Positions 31,571 to 41,279 of a stretch of 64,000 nucleotides of DNA are shown one piece after another (the first letter of the stretch is position 1; each line of letters starts with the position of its first letter). The DNA is from Shinisaurus crocodilurus (Eukaryota; Chordata; Lepidosauria; Squamata; Shinisauridae), in contig JAHFWL010001001.1 of NCBI GenBank assembly GCA_021292165.1, forward strand, positions 248,001 to 312,000, read 5' to 3'. Under the pieces are notes generated by a model, which was given only the letters and a program-made list of their open reading frames with translations, had not been told where the DNA came from and ran no database searches. Made by a program: the position numbers and the translations under genes.

Positions 31571-31675
31571 CTGCGCGCATCTCCCCAGCTCTGTCCGGCC
31601 AAGGAACTGAAAGATTTTTAATGCCAGTTCGTAAGGCAGCTGAACGTCAAAGAAAGGAACTTCGTTTATTTCATT
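31571..31675 (-). CDS. FBXW8: FBXW8 exon 2 (F-box)
   Basis: This coding exon is 105 nt, exactly 35 codons, phase 0 at both ends. The acceptor is TTCTTTCCAG and the donor CAG|GTAAG. The minus-strand translation starts NEINEVPFFDVQLPYELAL and ends RTELGRCAQ. Human has NEMNDVPFFDIQLPYELAI...KELGRCAQ. The block LPYELALKIFQFLGRTELG is the core of the F-box, the roughly 45-residue module that binds SKP1. The frame is intact and the exon joins cleanly to exon 1 (…LIRDL) and exon 3 (VSRTW…). Confidence 0.97.
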
Positions 31676-31856
31676 CTGGAAAGAAGATGGAGAGGGGAAG
31701 GGAGAGACAGGCGTCAGCAGCATGGTATTTTATTTCCCCATCCCATCTGACAGTAAACCAAAGAAAGGAGAAATGCAAGTCACTTGTTTGCTGCTGCTTG
31801 GGGAACACATGAACCATCCCAGTATCTTTATCCTGATAAGAAATCTAAACATGAAA

Positions 31857-32205
31857 AGTGACATAGGAAGCTGCCGTATACCAAGGCAGACCTATTTGTC
31901 CATCTAGATCAGGGCTCTCCAACCTTGGGTCCCCAGATGTTGCTGGACTACAGCTCCCAGAATCCCTTGCCATTCTGGCTGGGTATGCTGGGAGCTGTAG
32001 GCCAGCAACAGCTGGGGACTCAAGGTTGGAGAACCCTGATCTAGACCAATATTGTCTATTCTGACAGGCACTGGTTCTCCAGTCTCAGGCAGAAAAAGGT
32101 TCCCATCACCTGCTACCTAATCATTTTAACTGGAGAGGCCAGGGATTGAACTTGGGACCTTCTACATGGAAAGCAGGTGCACTTCCACTAAACAATGGTG
32201 CCTTC
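31857..32205 (-). mobile_element. tRNA-Ala-like SINE interrupted by a hAT MITE
   Basis: Tail GACATAGGAAGCTGCCGTAT, broken at 31910-32038, then CAATATTGTCTATTCTGACA to the head complement GGGATTGAACTTGGGACC. Confidence 0.85.
31910..32038. mobile_element. hAT palindromic MITE with 8-bp duplication
   Basis: CAGGGCTCTCCAACCTTGGG to GGTTGGAGAACCCTG. The flanks ATCTAGAT (31902-31909) and ATCTAGAC (32039-32046) differ at one base. Confidence 0.9.
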
Positions 32206-32220
32206 CCTTCATATTGGCTG

Positions 32221-32489
32221 AGCTCAGACAACACGATAACCCACACTTAAGGGTTGAGTATGGGTTGTTGTTGAACCATGAGTTATCGTGTTGTCTGAAC
32301 CCAGCTGAGATTTTTAAAAAACCACGGTGAACAACCCACAGTTGCCAACCCAACAACACACCATGGGTTCTCTTCATGGGTTGTTCGTGGTTAATAAGTC
32401 ATAGCTTGTTAGTGCAACTGGGTTCAGACAACACGATAACCCACACTCAACCCTTGAGTGTGGGTTATCGTGTTGTCTAAACCCAATGA
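32221..32489. mobile_element. Foldback element, GGGTTCAGACAACACG family
   Basis: Two complete hairpin modules: TCAGACAACACGATAACCCA...GTTATCGTGTTGTCTGAACC and GGGTTCAGACAACACGATAA...GTTATCGTGTTGTCTAAACC, with an AACCATGGGTTC-type centre between. Confidence 0.8.
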
Positions 32490-33304
32490 TTGGGTCAGAC
32501 CAATGGTCCATCTAGTCCATAACAATGGTTATTGCGAAGGACAGCTCCTAACACCTGTCCTACAAGGTAGGCCAGTGGATATCAAAATATCCCAAAGCCT
32601 CCGCCCACCTCCCGGTTCCTTTACGCTTAACCAGTGTAGCAGCCCAGCCCCTGGAAGACCAATCATCAAGCACACTCTGAGAAGATGGAGACTTGATTAG
32701 AAAAGATAAAAGTTGGGCAGTGTAAGGTCTCCAATAGGCTAAATACATATAAAAATCCCTTCAACAAAAGGAAGAAGGGCTAAAACAAGGACTGGGGAAA
32801 GGTAGGAAAGTGTAGGGGAAAGGGAAAGGGATAAAATGGGACACTCAAAGGAAATCCAATCCAACCCCAGTGACACCCCCACCCCACCCTCAGATGGCTG
32901 AAACCTCCCAGATCAAACCAGGCCTAGCTAAAATAGCTACCCTATTCACCTTGGCCATACCTGCCAAGAAAGAACTCCAAAGACTGGGATCCCAAGGAGA
33001 ACAACCCCTCCCCTCCAACTAGACTCTTTATGCTTTTTATGAGCAAGCCGTCTCAAGCCCGGCCCCAACCAATCCCTGCCTTCCACCCAAGGGACCCACC
33101 CTTAACCCAGCTGTGGGCAGTTTCTCAGGCTTCTCCCAATTAGCCACGGCCTTGGGCCTCAGCATAGCCAGGTAACCCTTACTCCCAGGTGTTACAGATA
33201 ATTGCCTGTCATCTAGTTCCCAGGCTGGAGCAAGGACACAGAATAAAGAAAATAACAAGCAAAGGAAACTGCTTAACCTAACTGCTGCTGCCATGTTCTT
33301 TCTT
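32490..33304. other. Intron 1 stretch with an orphan ORF
   Basis: It starts with a fragment of a tRNA-Ala-like SINE tail (GGTCAGACCAATGGTCCATC). The rest is unclassified. A minus-strand frame (33294-33037, 85 codons) begins MAAAVRLSSFLCLLFSLFCV, which looks like a signal peptide, followed by about 60 residues with no domain I know. It has a fair start context (A at -3, G at +4). It may be chance or part of an unknown repeat. Confidence 0.2.
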
Positions 33305-33495
33305 CACAAGAGACACCACCCAACAAACTGCCCAATGAGGAACAAGCTCAGTGGCCACAGAATTCCAAGTATCTATTGGTGAGGGGAACAGAAAAAGGGA
33401 AAGGGGAATGGAATGGAATGGAATAACCTGCATGAGGGAGTGGCTGGCTGAAACCCTGAACAGGAGCACTCCACACATTTTATTGCAGGCAGGTC
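33305..33495. repeat. Unclassified interspersed repeat Y, copy 2
   Basis: It contains CCCTGAACAGGAGCACTCCA, then CATTTTATTGCAGGC, matching 2488-2725 and 46960-47290. Confidence 0.5.
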
Positions 33496-33622
33496 CATTG
33501 TTTCACCTATGTCATTTTCTGCCCTTCAGCCCGAAGGCTTTAATTTTAACAAAAGAACAGTACACTAAACATCGACAACAAAACAATACAATAAAACAAG
33601 CTGACCAGCACAACATACAATT

Positions 33623-33760
33623 ACTGGGTTCGGACAACATGATAACCCACACTCAAGGGTTGTTGATGAACTGTGGGCTGTTGAACTGTGGGTTATCATG
33701 TTGTCTGAACCCAGCCGTGCTAACAAACTGTGGGTTGTTAACCATGAAGAACCCATGAAG
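33623..33760. mobile_element. Foldback element, GGGTTCAGACAACACG family
   Basis: CTGGGTTCGGACAACATGAT pairs with ATCATGTTGTCTGAACCCAG. The AACAAACTGTGGGTTGTT block follows. Confidence 0.75.
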
Positions 33761-33761
33761 G

Positions 33762-33902
33762 GAACCCATGTTGCTGGGGAACATGGGCGGGAGGGTGCTG
33801 TTGTACTCATATCCTGCTTGTGGGATCCTGCGGGCAGCTGGTTGGCCACTGTGTGAACAGAATGCTGGACTAGATGGACCCTTGGTCTGATCCAGCATAG
33901 AT
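33762..33902 (+). mobile_element. CR1-like LINE 3' end
   Basis: TGTTGCTGGGGAACATGGGC to GACCCTTGGTCTGATCCAGC. Confidence 0.8.
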
Positions 33903-34078
33903 AGATTTCATAGATCATAGAGTTGGAAGGAGCCTACAAGGCTATCGAATCCAACCCCCTGCTCAGTGCAGGAAACTGGAGGAGGGGGGTCTCCCATCCA
34001 AGTAATGACCAGGCCTGACCCTGCTTAGCTTTCCACACTCAGACAAGCTGAGCCAGCGTAAGCCACAGGCCTGTATTG
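33903..34078 (-). mobile_element. 5S-rRNA-derived SINE with CR1-like tail, copy 2
   Basis: Minus strand: GCCTGTGGCTTACGCTGGC, GGAAAGCTAAGCAGGGTCAG, GGATGGGAGACC, then the CR1-like tail TTGGATTCGATAGCC ending ATCTATGAAATCTATC. Confidence 0.85.
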
Positions 34079-34092
34079 TTATATACTAGTGT

Positions 34093-34096
34093 ACAC

Positions 34097-34134
<38 letters not shown>
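34093..34134. repeat. (AC)n microsatellite
   Basis: AC run with one CG interruption. Confidence 0.97.
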
Positions 34135-34137
<3 letters not shown>

Positions 34138-34144
34138 TGCCTAG

Positions 34145-34748
34145 CAGTCCCAGTTCCAGGATTTGAAGGCTCTTGGGCAAGACACCCTCAACGGGGGCCC
34201 TCCCTCAATGAGTTCTCGCCGCCATTGTCACCAACTGCTCTTGAGAGCCAGTGTGGCGTAGTGGTGAGAGTGTTGGACTGGGACTCGGGAGATCCGGGTT
34301 CTAGTTCCCGCTCGGCCATGAAACTCACTGTGTGACTTTGGGCCAGTCACTGACTCTCAGCCTAACCTACCTCACAGGGTTGTTGTGAGGATAAAACGGA
34401 GAGGGTAGGAGGAGGATTATGTAAGCCGCCTAGGGTTCCTTGAAGGAAAAAAGGTGGGGTATAAATATAATAAATAAATAAATAAATACATTGCTCCTCA
34501 TCCCCTTTCCCAGCATTGCTACCACGTGTTTGCTTGGGAGGCAGAGTGCCAGGGAGCAAGCAGGCAGCAGCATCTGCTGCTCCTCTCTCTCGCCCCCACT
34601 GTTGCCCAGGCCAGAGTGAGAGGCAGGTGAACAAGGATGCAGGAATGAAGAGGAGAAGCAACTTCGGGAGGTTCTTGTCAGTAGGCCCCTGCTGGGGTGT
34701 GGGCTATTGGCAGGTGCCCAACCATGCCTTCCCTTGACACTAGCCCTG
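34145..34748 (+). mobile_element. hAT-like element, CAGTGCTGGC family, interrupted by a Sauria SINE
   Basis: The left part has GGGCCCTCCCTCAATGAG. It is broken after CCAACTGCTCTTG, resumes TTGCTCCTCATCCCC, and ends TGACACTAGCCCTG. Confidence 0.7.
34243..34488 (+). mobile_element. Sauria SINE, full length
   Basis: GAGAGCCAGTGTGGCGTAGT, GGATCGTTC-like box B (GATCCGGGTTCTAGTTCCC), CTCACAGGGTTGTTGTGAGG, and the RTE-type end GGGGTATAAATATAATAAAT with TAAA repeats. Confidence 0.92.
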
Positions 34749-35117
34749 CTTCCTAGTCTGGCTGCCCATGGTTACCAACGTAAGTTATTTGAAGCACAGC
34801 AGCAGCAAAGGTTTTACAGCTGACGTAGTGTTCCCAAACGTTGAGGTCTAATTGGGAACACTATTAAAAACTGTGGCACTGAGTTCCATAGACCCAAACC
34901 TCCATGGTTTAAAAAAAGAAAACACACAAAAACAAAGGTGGGATGACCCAGATCTTGTTCCATCACATGTGATGGCAGTGGCGGAATAACCTACAGTATT
35001 TCTCTCACATGTGAACTGCATTAATTGACTGCTACAGTGCATAACCAGAACAAGCGCAGAAACACAGCTCACTATAGAACAAAACCCAAACTGTCAAGAA
35101 TGCATATTTTTTTCACA
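34749..35117. other. FBXW8 intron 1, unique sequence
   Basis: No family or exon is recognised. Confidence 0.35.
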
Positions 35118-35386
35118 TATTGATTGATTGATTATATTTATCCGGGTTCTATTCCCCGCTCAGCCATGAAGCTCACTGGGTGACTTTTTCCTGCAAGGAA
35201 TCCAAGGCGGCTTACATAATCTTCCTCTCCATTTTATCCTCACAACAACCTGTGAGGTAGGCTAGGCTGGGAGTCAGTGACTGGCCCAAAGTCACCCAGT
35301 GAGCTTCATGGCTGAGCGGGGAATAGAACCCGGATCTCCTGAGTCCCAGTCCAACACTCTCACCAGTGCGCCACACTGGCTCTCCA
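35118..35386 (-). mobile_element. Sauria SINE with internal 43-bp inverted duplication
   Basis: The SINE is in minus orientation, but 35142-35184 is an exact reverse complement of its own segment 35291-35333. The copied block replaces about 12 bp near the 3' end. Confidence 0.93.
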
Positions 35387-35939
35387 TATGACAATATGGT
35401 ATAGTCACAGGGAAATGGAGCATGTCTCGGAGCATCCCTAAACATCTATCAGTACCAGATACATTTGATCAATTATTTTAAAAATGAATGGAAGAAATAA
35501 CTATGCTGGGAACCTTAGGGAGGATTTAAAAACCACCACCCCCTCCGGCTTCAAAATTTCCAGACATTTTACATCTCTAGTCTTACGTAAAAGTCTTCCT
35601 ATTACTTCATTTTTAGAAATTATTTTAGAGGAGTAACAGCCAGGTAGCAATATATGAACATTTTGTCTTAAATCTTTTATTCATCATTCTAAAAAAAAAA
35701 AATCATAAACCAAAATTGTTCAATTCTAGACAATTTTGGGTAGCATATATTGTTTTCCCGTTCCAATTTTGCTCTTACAATCACCCTGTGAGGTAGCTTA
35801 GGCTGGAGGAGGGAGAAAGTGTGTGTGACTGGCCCAGGATCACACAATATGTTTCATGGCTGACCCCATTATCAAGCATCGACAAGATATGAACACGTGT
35901 TCTGCCTTTGCACATAGTCCCTTCTCAGCTTATTGCAAC
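35387..35939. other. FBXW8 intron 1, mostly unique
   Basis: An old fragment resembling the Sauria SINE middle (CACCCTGTGAGGTAGCTTAG, GTGACTGGCCCAGGATCAC) lies at 35762-35872. Confidence 0.4.
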
Positions 35940-36137
35940 TGAACCCAGAAGTATTCAAATAACCATAGTTCACGTTGTGTCCGAAGTGGGAAACTATGGT
36001 TACCAGGTCTGGAACAAGCCAGGATCATAAAGTAACTTCAAACTGTGGTTTAAGATTCTGGCTTGTTCCAAAGCTGGTAACCATAGTTTCCCAGTTTAGA
36101 CAAAACAAGAAACTATGGTTAATTGAAGACTTCTGGA
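35940..36137. mobile_element. Foldback MITE, AACCATAGTT family
   Basis: CCCAGAAGT...AACCATAGTTCACG pairs with AAGAAACTATGGTTAATTG...ACTTCTGG. The inner arms GGAACAAGCCAGGAT and CTGGCTTGTTCC also pair. Confidence 0.7.
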
Positions 36138-36570
36138 TTTAATTATAATGCATCTCTTTCATACCTTGGCTTATTAAGCAGGGATACGACCGTCTGAACA
36201 AGGTAACTCTCTCCATGCTACCACACTGACTCAAAATTAGACCTCCCGTTACATATGTGAAGGGGGCAGACATGTGTATAGATGAATAAGGATACCACCA
36301 TATATAGTTTGGCAGCAACACCTGATGCAAAAAAGAACCCAAGGAGCCAGAAAACAAATGACTCAACTAATTTTAGGCTGCCTCTACCAAACACACATCC
36401 TGCCCCAGAGAAGGTCACACGTAAAACATCCTATTCCTTCAATTGAGGGGAAGAAACTGTTAAGGATATCTTTACCTTTACATACTATTCCGAATAACCT
36501 ATCATCAGAAAGCTCACAAAGCACATTTAAAAAATCCATCTTGCTAAACTAGCTCCAGCTTTTCTTGAAC
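36138..36570. other. FBXW8 intron 1, unique sequence
   Basis: No family or exon is recognised. Confidence 0.3.
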
Positions 36571-36765
36571 ATTTGATGGACAGAATCCAAAACACAAACA
36601 CTGCCGCCCACTCCTTGGAGACACACATTTACACACCAGTGCGCTAATGGAGCTCTAGCTCAGTAAATGGATTAATTTACTGCCATCAGAAATTTAATCT
36701 GTGGCTTTAAAAAAGAGAGAAAGAAAAAGTGTAATTAACCAGAAGGGAGAAAAGCAAGCTTCTTC
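36571..36765. other. Candidate conserved non-coding element (intron 1)
   Basis: A dense cluster of TAAT/ATTA cores in repeat-free sequence: GCGCTAATGGAGCTC, AATGGATTAATTTACTGCC, AAATTTAATCTG and GTGTAATTAACC. Conservation is inferred from texture. Confidence 0.3.
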
Positions 36766-37131
36766 TAACCTCTGCATAAATTGCAAAGTTTTTCTATACT
36801 AAGCAAGCCAGTGGTACCATGGGAGTTTTTAATTTCTTGCCACATACAGTTATTAGCAATAGAAGCATTGCTGAAGAACAATATACAAATCTTTAAGATC
36901 AGAAGTGGGATTGCATTCACAGGATCCAAAGCCCTCCTGCTCGCCCAACACAACCCTAAAAAGAGAGAAAAACTATGCCAGTCCTATTTTCCATCCCACT
37001 GAAATCAACGGGAGGGAAATTTAAAAGGGATGAGTACAAGGAAGTGTAAGTAAATAAGTACAAGTAACTAAGTACATTTAAAAGTACAAAAAGTGGAAGG
37101 GAGCTCCCCCCCTCATCTTCTGCCCTGTTCG
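36766..37131. other. FBXW8 intron 1, unique sequence
   Basis: No family or exon is recognised. Confidence 0.3.
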
Positions 37132-37325
37132 TGATTCCACGAACAACCCAGAGTTCATAACCCAACAAACCATGGGGCTCTCTTCTTGGGTTGTTTGTGG
37201 TTAACAACCCATAGTTAAACCATAGTACAGGGTTCACACGTAACAACAACTCATGATTCAACAACAAGCTACGATTCCATGACAACCCACACTCAACCCA
37301 TACTCTGGGTTGACGTTACATGCAA
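37132..37325. mobile_element. Foldback element, GGGTTCAGACAACACG family
   Basis: CACGAACAACCCAGAG pairs with CTTGGGTTGTTTGTGG. ACAACCCACACTCAACCC marks the right module. Confidence 0.65.
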
Positions 37326-37744
37326 ACCGGGCCAAAGAGTAAGAGGCGGGACTGCTCAAATAAGGGGGGAAATATGGTATGAAGCACGCCTCAGACATAG
37401 TACACTATCACAAAGAAGAAAATACTTCATTTAACATATTAAAAAAAATAGTGTAGCCTTAACACAGAACCACAGATCAAAATGTTCAGTGTTAAAGGTT
37501 AACTCACAAGCCATGAAATCCATCTGACAATGCCTTTCTATGACAGCAAAATCTCCCATGTTAGTTGTGTGGCACTTTACAGATTAACAAATTTGTTATG
37601 GCATACACTTTTGTGGACTCCAGTCCACTTCATCAGATGCCTAAAGTATTATTCTGAGTTGTCAGGTATAGATACATATGGGTGGAGTGGGGGGGAAATG
37701 TAAGCAGTGGAGTGAAATAGCAATAAAATGCAATTAGTACAGCC
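37326..37744. other. FBXW8 intron 1, with an old repeat fragment
   Basis: 37550-37645 is the complement of the repeat at 3375-3460 (CAAATTTGTTATGGCATACA). Confidence 0.45.
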
Positions 37745-37891
37745 TGTGACTGTTTCCACGCCAGCTGCGAGGGGGCTGGGGAGGGGGATCGGAGCTCCGA
37801 ATCCCAGCTCCGAGGTCGGAGCGTTGTCTCCAACCTTGACCATCCTCTGGCCCCTCAGACAATGTCTAGAGGGCATAGGATCGTTCCCTTA
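37745..37891. mobile_element. AGGGYRCAATCCTAT family MITE, right part
   Basis: GTTTCCACGCCAGCTGCGAG to GGCATAGGATCGTTCCCT. Confidence 0.6.
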
Positions 37892-38567
37892 GGCTGGTAT
37901 GCCAACTGCGCCTCTTCCTGGACAGGGATAGCCTGGCCACTGTGATCACACATTGGTAACTTCAAGATTGGACTGCTGTAATGCGCTCCAGGTGGGGCTG
38001 CCCTCAGGGCTGGTTCGGAAGCAGCAGCTACTGCAGAATGCAGCGGCCTACATTACAGATGGGGGTGCCTTACGGTGTACATATTAAACTTGTGCTGAAG
38101 GACCTACACTGGCTGCCAGTCTGCTACCAAACTAGGCTTAAAGTTTTGGTATTAGTATACAAAGCCCTATACAACATGGGAACAGGTTACTGCAAGGAAC
38201 ATCTCCCCCCATACCAACCTCCCAAGCCCTTTGATCTTCAGGGGGAGGGGGCCTGTTGTCCATACCACAGCCTCCTGATTTCCATTTGACAGCAACACAG
38301 AGACGGGCCTTTTCTGCGGAGCTGCACACCCTGCAGAATGATCTCCCTTCCGCAGTATGTCAGGCCTCAACACTGGAGTGTTTTCACCATTTATGGAAAA
38401 TGTATATTTTTACTTTGGCTTTCCCCCAGCCATGAGCTGTCTTGAACAATCTCTAATGTTGGACTATTGTGTATTTATTTTATTGTTTTATAGTGTCGTT
38501 GTAAACCGCTTCAGGATTTGTGCAGATCAGAAGTGGTATACAAATATTACTAATAATAAATAAATAA
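37892..38567 (+). mobile_element. L2/CR1-clade LINE, RT C-terminal region to 3' end
   Basis: Broken coding remnants include LKDLHWLPVCYQTRLKVLVL and VLVYKALYNMGTGYCKEHLP. This region follows the reverse transcriptase in L2/CR1-type elements. The 3' UTR ends TAAACCGCTTCAGGATTTGT with an AATAAATAAATAA tail. Confidence 0.8.
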
Positions 38568-38779
38568 ACCGGTTGTGGGAAGAACTTGTAACGTTAAGAA
38601 CTGGTGCCTGAGCTTGCTTCTTGCCTCCTCCTTCTCCATACCTTCCTCCACCCCCACCCCTCTTGTATGGCATGTCTTTTAGATCGGAAGCCTCAGGGGC
38701 AGGGATTGTCCCTAGCTGGGGGTTATGGGAGTTGTAGTCCAACACATCTTGAGGGCTCCAAGTTGGGGAAGATTGATTT
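38568..38779. other. Intronic, includes half a hAT MITE
   Basis: 38700-38772 holds CTGGGGGTTATGGGAGTTGT to GGGGAAGATTG, the right arm of the palindromic MITE. Confidence 0.5.
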
Positions 38780-39147
38780 AGGGCACAATCATATAGGTTG
38801 CGCCCTAGACACTCCTAAGCCCCCAAACCCAAGCCCCCAAGATGATCTTTCCCCCCCTCCATCCCCCCGCTGCATTTTCACTAGATGGGCTTTTTTGCCC
38901 ATCTGTTGAAAGTGTTTTGGAGGGGGAGGGAAGGAGGCTGGAGAGGCCCCAGGATAGCTCATATCCTAGCCTCTCCAATCTCCTTCCCTCCCCCCAAAAT
39001 GCCCCCCTTTCCCCTCTCCAAGGTCATGTTCCCAACCGGCACGGCTCTTTCCACGCTGGCTGAGAGGGGGAGGTGAGTTCCGATTCCCAGCTCCAAAATC
39101 TCCTATGGCCCCTCAGGTGTTGTCTGGGGGCTATAGGATTGCTCCCT
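38780..39147. mobile_element. AGGGYRCAATCCTAT family MITE
   Basis: AGGGCACAATCATATAGG to CTATAGGATTGCTCCCT. The interior is diverged and C-rich. Confidence 0.6.
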
Positions 39148-39246
39148 TCCTCTTCAAGGCTGCAGTAGAGGGACAGCGCCCAGGTGCTCCTCGTTGGCAC
39201 TCTCATGTAGTGTCCTATGTTGGCTGGGGGATTCTGGGAGTTGGGA

Positions 39247-39339
39247 GTTTTATTTTTTAATTTATTTATTATATTTATGAATCGCCCATCTGGCCAGACA
39301 TCTGGCCACTCTGAGCGATGTACGATGCAATAAAATACA

Positions 39340-39376
<37 letters not shown>

Positions 39377-39420
39377 AAAACACAATTAAAAACAGTACAA
39401 AATTTAAAAATCCTAACGAA
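39247..39420 (-). mobile_element. L2-type LINE 3' end with (AC)n
   Basis: TTTATTTATTATATTTATGA, GCCCATCTGGCCAGACATCT and CTCTGAGCGATGTACGATGC are the complement of an L2-type 3' UTR. An AC run lies at 39344-39372. Confidence 0.65.
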
Positions 39421-40270
39421 GTTCAACACATCCAGAGGGCACAAGATTGGGGGAGGCTGCTGCAAGGTTTCAGGCAGGCCTCTTCCCCAGTCCTTACAGA
39501 GCAGTGCTGTGAATTGAACCTGGGTACTTCGATATGCAAAGCAGGTGTTCTAACCCAGCCTTCCCCAACCTGTTGCCCTCCAGATGTGTCGGACTACAAC
39601 TCCAATCAGCCCCAGCCAGTATAGCTAATGGTCAAGAATGCTGGGAGTTGTAGTCCAATCTTCCTTTCTCTGGAAAGGGTTCAAAAATATAATGGGCACT
39701 GTATTCAAATTCTGATTAAACATTTTCTCCCCCCCCCCATAGCTGGCTGGGGGATGCTGGAAGTTGTAGTCCACCACATCTGAAGGGAAGCAACTTGGGG
39801 AAGGCCAATCTAGCTTTACAGAATTTAATTCTTTCTGCTACATAAGAACATAAGAAGAGTCATACTGGATCAGACAAGGGCCCATCAAGTCTGGCATTCT
39901 GTTTACACAGTGACCAACCAGCTGCCCACGGGAAACCCACAAGCAGGACATGAGTGCAACAGCATCCTCCCTCCCATGTTCCCCAGCAACTGGTGAACGT
40001 AGGCATATTGCCTCCAATACTGGAGGAAGCATATAGCCATCATGACTAGTAGCCATGGATAGCCTTATCCTCCATGAATATACTACTACTACTACCACTA
40101 CTACTACTACTACTACATCTTCCTTACTCTGGAAAGGATTCAAACATATAATGGGCATTTTATTCAAATTCTGATTCAGTACCACCCTCCCTCCATGGCT
40201 GTCTGGTTGGGGGATGCTGGAAGTTGTAGTCCACCACATCTGGAGGGCGCCAGCTTGGGGAAGCCTGCCT
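39421..40270. repeat. Left arm of composite inverted duplication around FBXW8 exon 1
   Basis: Order from left: tRNA-Ala-like SINE fragment, palindromic MITE (39556-39660), a module with GGGCACTGTATTCAAATTCT, a CR1-like 3' end (39838-40080, minus), (ACT)n (40081-40116), and a second module (40120-40270). The same parts occur in reverse order and orientation at 41106-42530. Confidence 0.8.
39838..40080 (-). mobile_element. CR1-like LINE 3' end
   Basis: CTACATAAGAACATAAGAAG to TAGCCTTATCCTCCATGAAT. Confidence 0.82.
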
Positions 40271-40284
40271 TAACCACTGAGCTA

Positions 40285-40510
40285 AGAACATAAGGAGATA
40301 AGAGCAGCCCTGCTGGATCAGACCAAGGGTCCATCAAGTCCAGCATTCTGTTCACACAGCGGCCAGCCAGCTGCCCACGGGAAACCCACAAGCAGGACAG
40401 GAGTGCAACGGCACCCTCCCGCCCATGTTCCCCAGCAACTGGGGTACACAGGCACACTGGCTCTGATACTGGAGGCATGGGCACATTGCTATGGAGGGGG
40501 CATCCCGAGG
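40285..40510 (-). mobile_element. CR1-like LINE 3' end
   Basis: TAAGAACATAAGGAGATAAG to GGCACACTGGCTCTGATACT. It lies directly beside the end of FBXW8 exon 1, starting about 50 bp inside intron 1. Confidence 0.8.
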
Positions 40511-40558
40511 GGTCGAGAAAACATGCTGGGACTAAGAACAAGCCGTCCTTTTCCATAC

Positions 40559-40798
40559 CAAGTCCCGGATAAGCTGCCCCAGAAGGTCCTCTTTTCCTCC
40601 TCCTCCTCCTCCTCCTCCGGGAGTCTCAGCGGCGGAGCCAGGCCCAAGAGGGCGGCCCAGCGTGGCGGGGCTGCGGTTGCGCCCCCGAAGCGGCTGCTGC
40701 TGCCGCCGCCGCCGCCGCCGCCTCTCCTCCTCCTCCTCCTCCTCCTGCTCCTCCTCCTGCTCCGGCTCCCACCGAGGATGCCCCCGCAGCCCCCCCAT
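40559..40798 (-). CDS. FBXW8: FBXW8 exon 1 (start codon and N-terminal tail)
   Basis: This is the first coding exon. It ends GKEDLLGQLIRDL| followed by GTATGG; human exon 1 ends GEQLVDQLIRDL. The proposed ATG at 40798-40796 has A at -3 and G at +4. It gives 80 codons, with RW about ten residues in (human MDDYSLDEFRRRWQEEL). A run of Glu then Arg and Gln (EEEQEEEEEEERRRRRRR) follows, in place of the human charged tail. A Gly run (8 residues) precedes the conserved end. An upstream in-frame ATG at 40939-40937, also in fair context, would give 127 codons, and the frame stays open beyond it. The start is therefore the uncertain part; the 3' boundary is solid. The exon is coded almost entirely by GC-rich triplet runs. 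Confidence 0.88.
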
Positions 40799-41105
40799 CC
40801 TCGCACGGGCTGCGGCGCTTCGCCCTCTGCCTCCCGCGGCCTCTTCCGCCCCGGGCCGCTCCTCCTGCGACACCCCCGGGCCAGCTCTGCCCGCCAGCGC
40901 CGACGGAAGAGCTCCAGCTCTGCAGCTCCTTCCTACCATGGCAGCCGATGGGGAGGGGAGGGGAGGGGAAGACCGATCCGGCCGCTTCCGGCTCGCAGGT
41001 CCGCCCGCCACGGCGGCCGGAGCGGAAACGGCGACTGCCGCTCGAGGGTTCCGCCGGCTCGAGGCGCGCAGCCCCGACGGAGGGGACGGAGCGGCAGGCC
41101 GTTCC
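40799..41105 (-). promoter_or_regulatory. FBXW8: FBXW8 CpG-island promoter / 5' UTR
   Basis: The island (about 40,570-41,105 including exon 1) is dense in CpG, unlike its flanks. It carries GC-box-like GGGGAGGGG repeats, including four G4 runs separated by single A at 40950-40968, a canonical G-quadruplex motif on the plus strand. No TATA box is evident. The island stops abruptly at a MITE fragment near 41,106. Confidence 0.7.
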
Positions 41106-41279
41106 GAACTTCCCACGCTGGTTCCCTCTAGATGTGTAGGACTACAGCACCTCCCCCCCCCCCAGCCAGCCAAGGGGGGGGGGGGAGAGAGAGAAAACTT
41201 AAATCAGAATTTGAATACAGTGCCCATTATATGTTTAAACCCTTTCCAGAAAAGGGAAGATATAGTAGTAGTAGTATAT

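Noticed and set aside
33990..34078. 5S rRNA genes at the five 5S-like sites
   Set aside because: Each has only the first part of 5S, carries the same changes and is joined to the same CR1-like tail, so these are SINEs.
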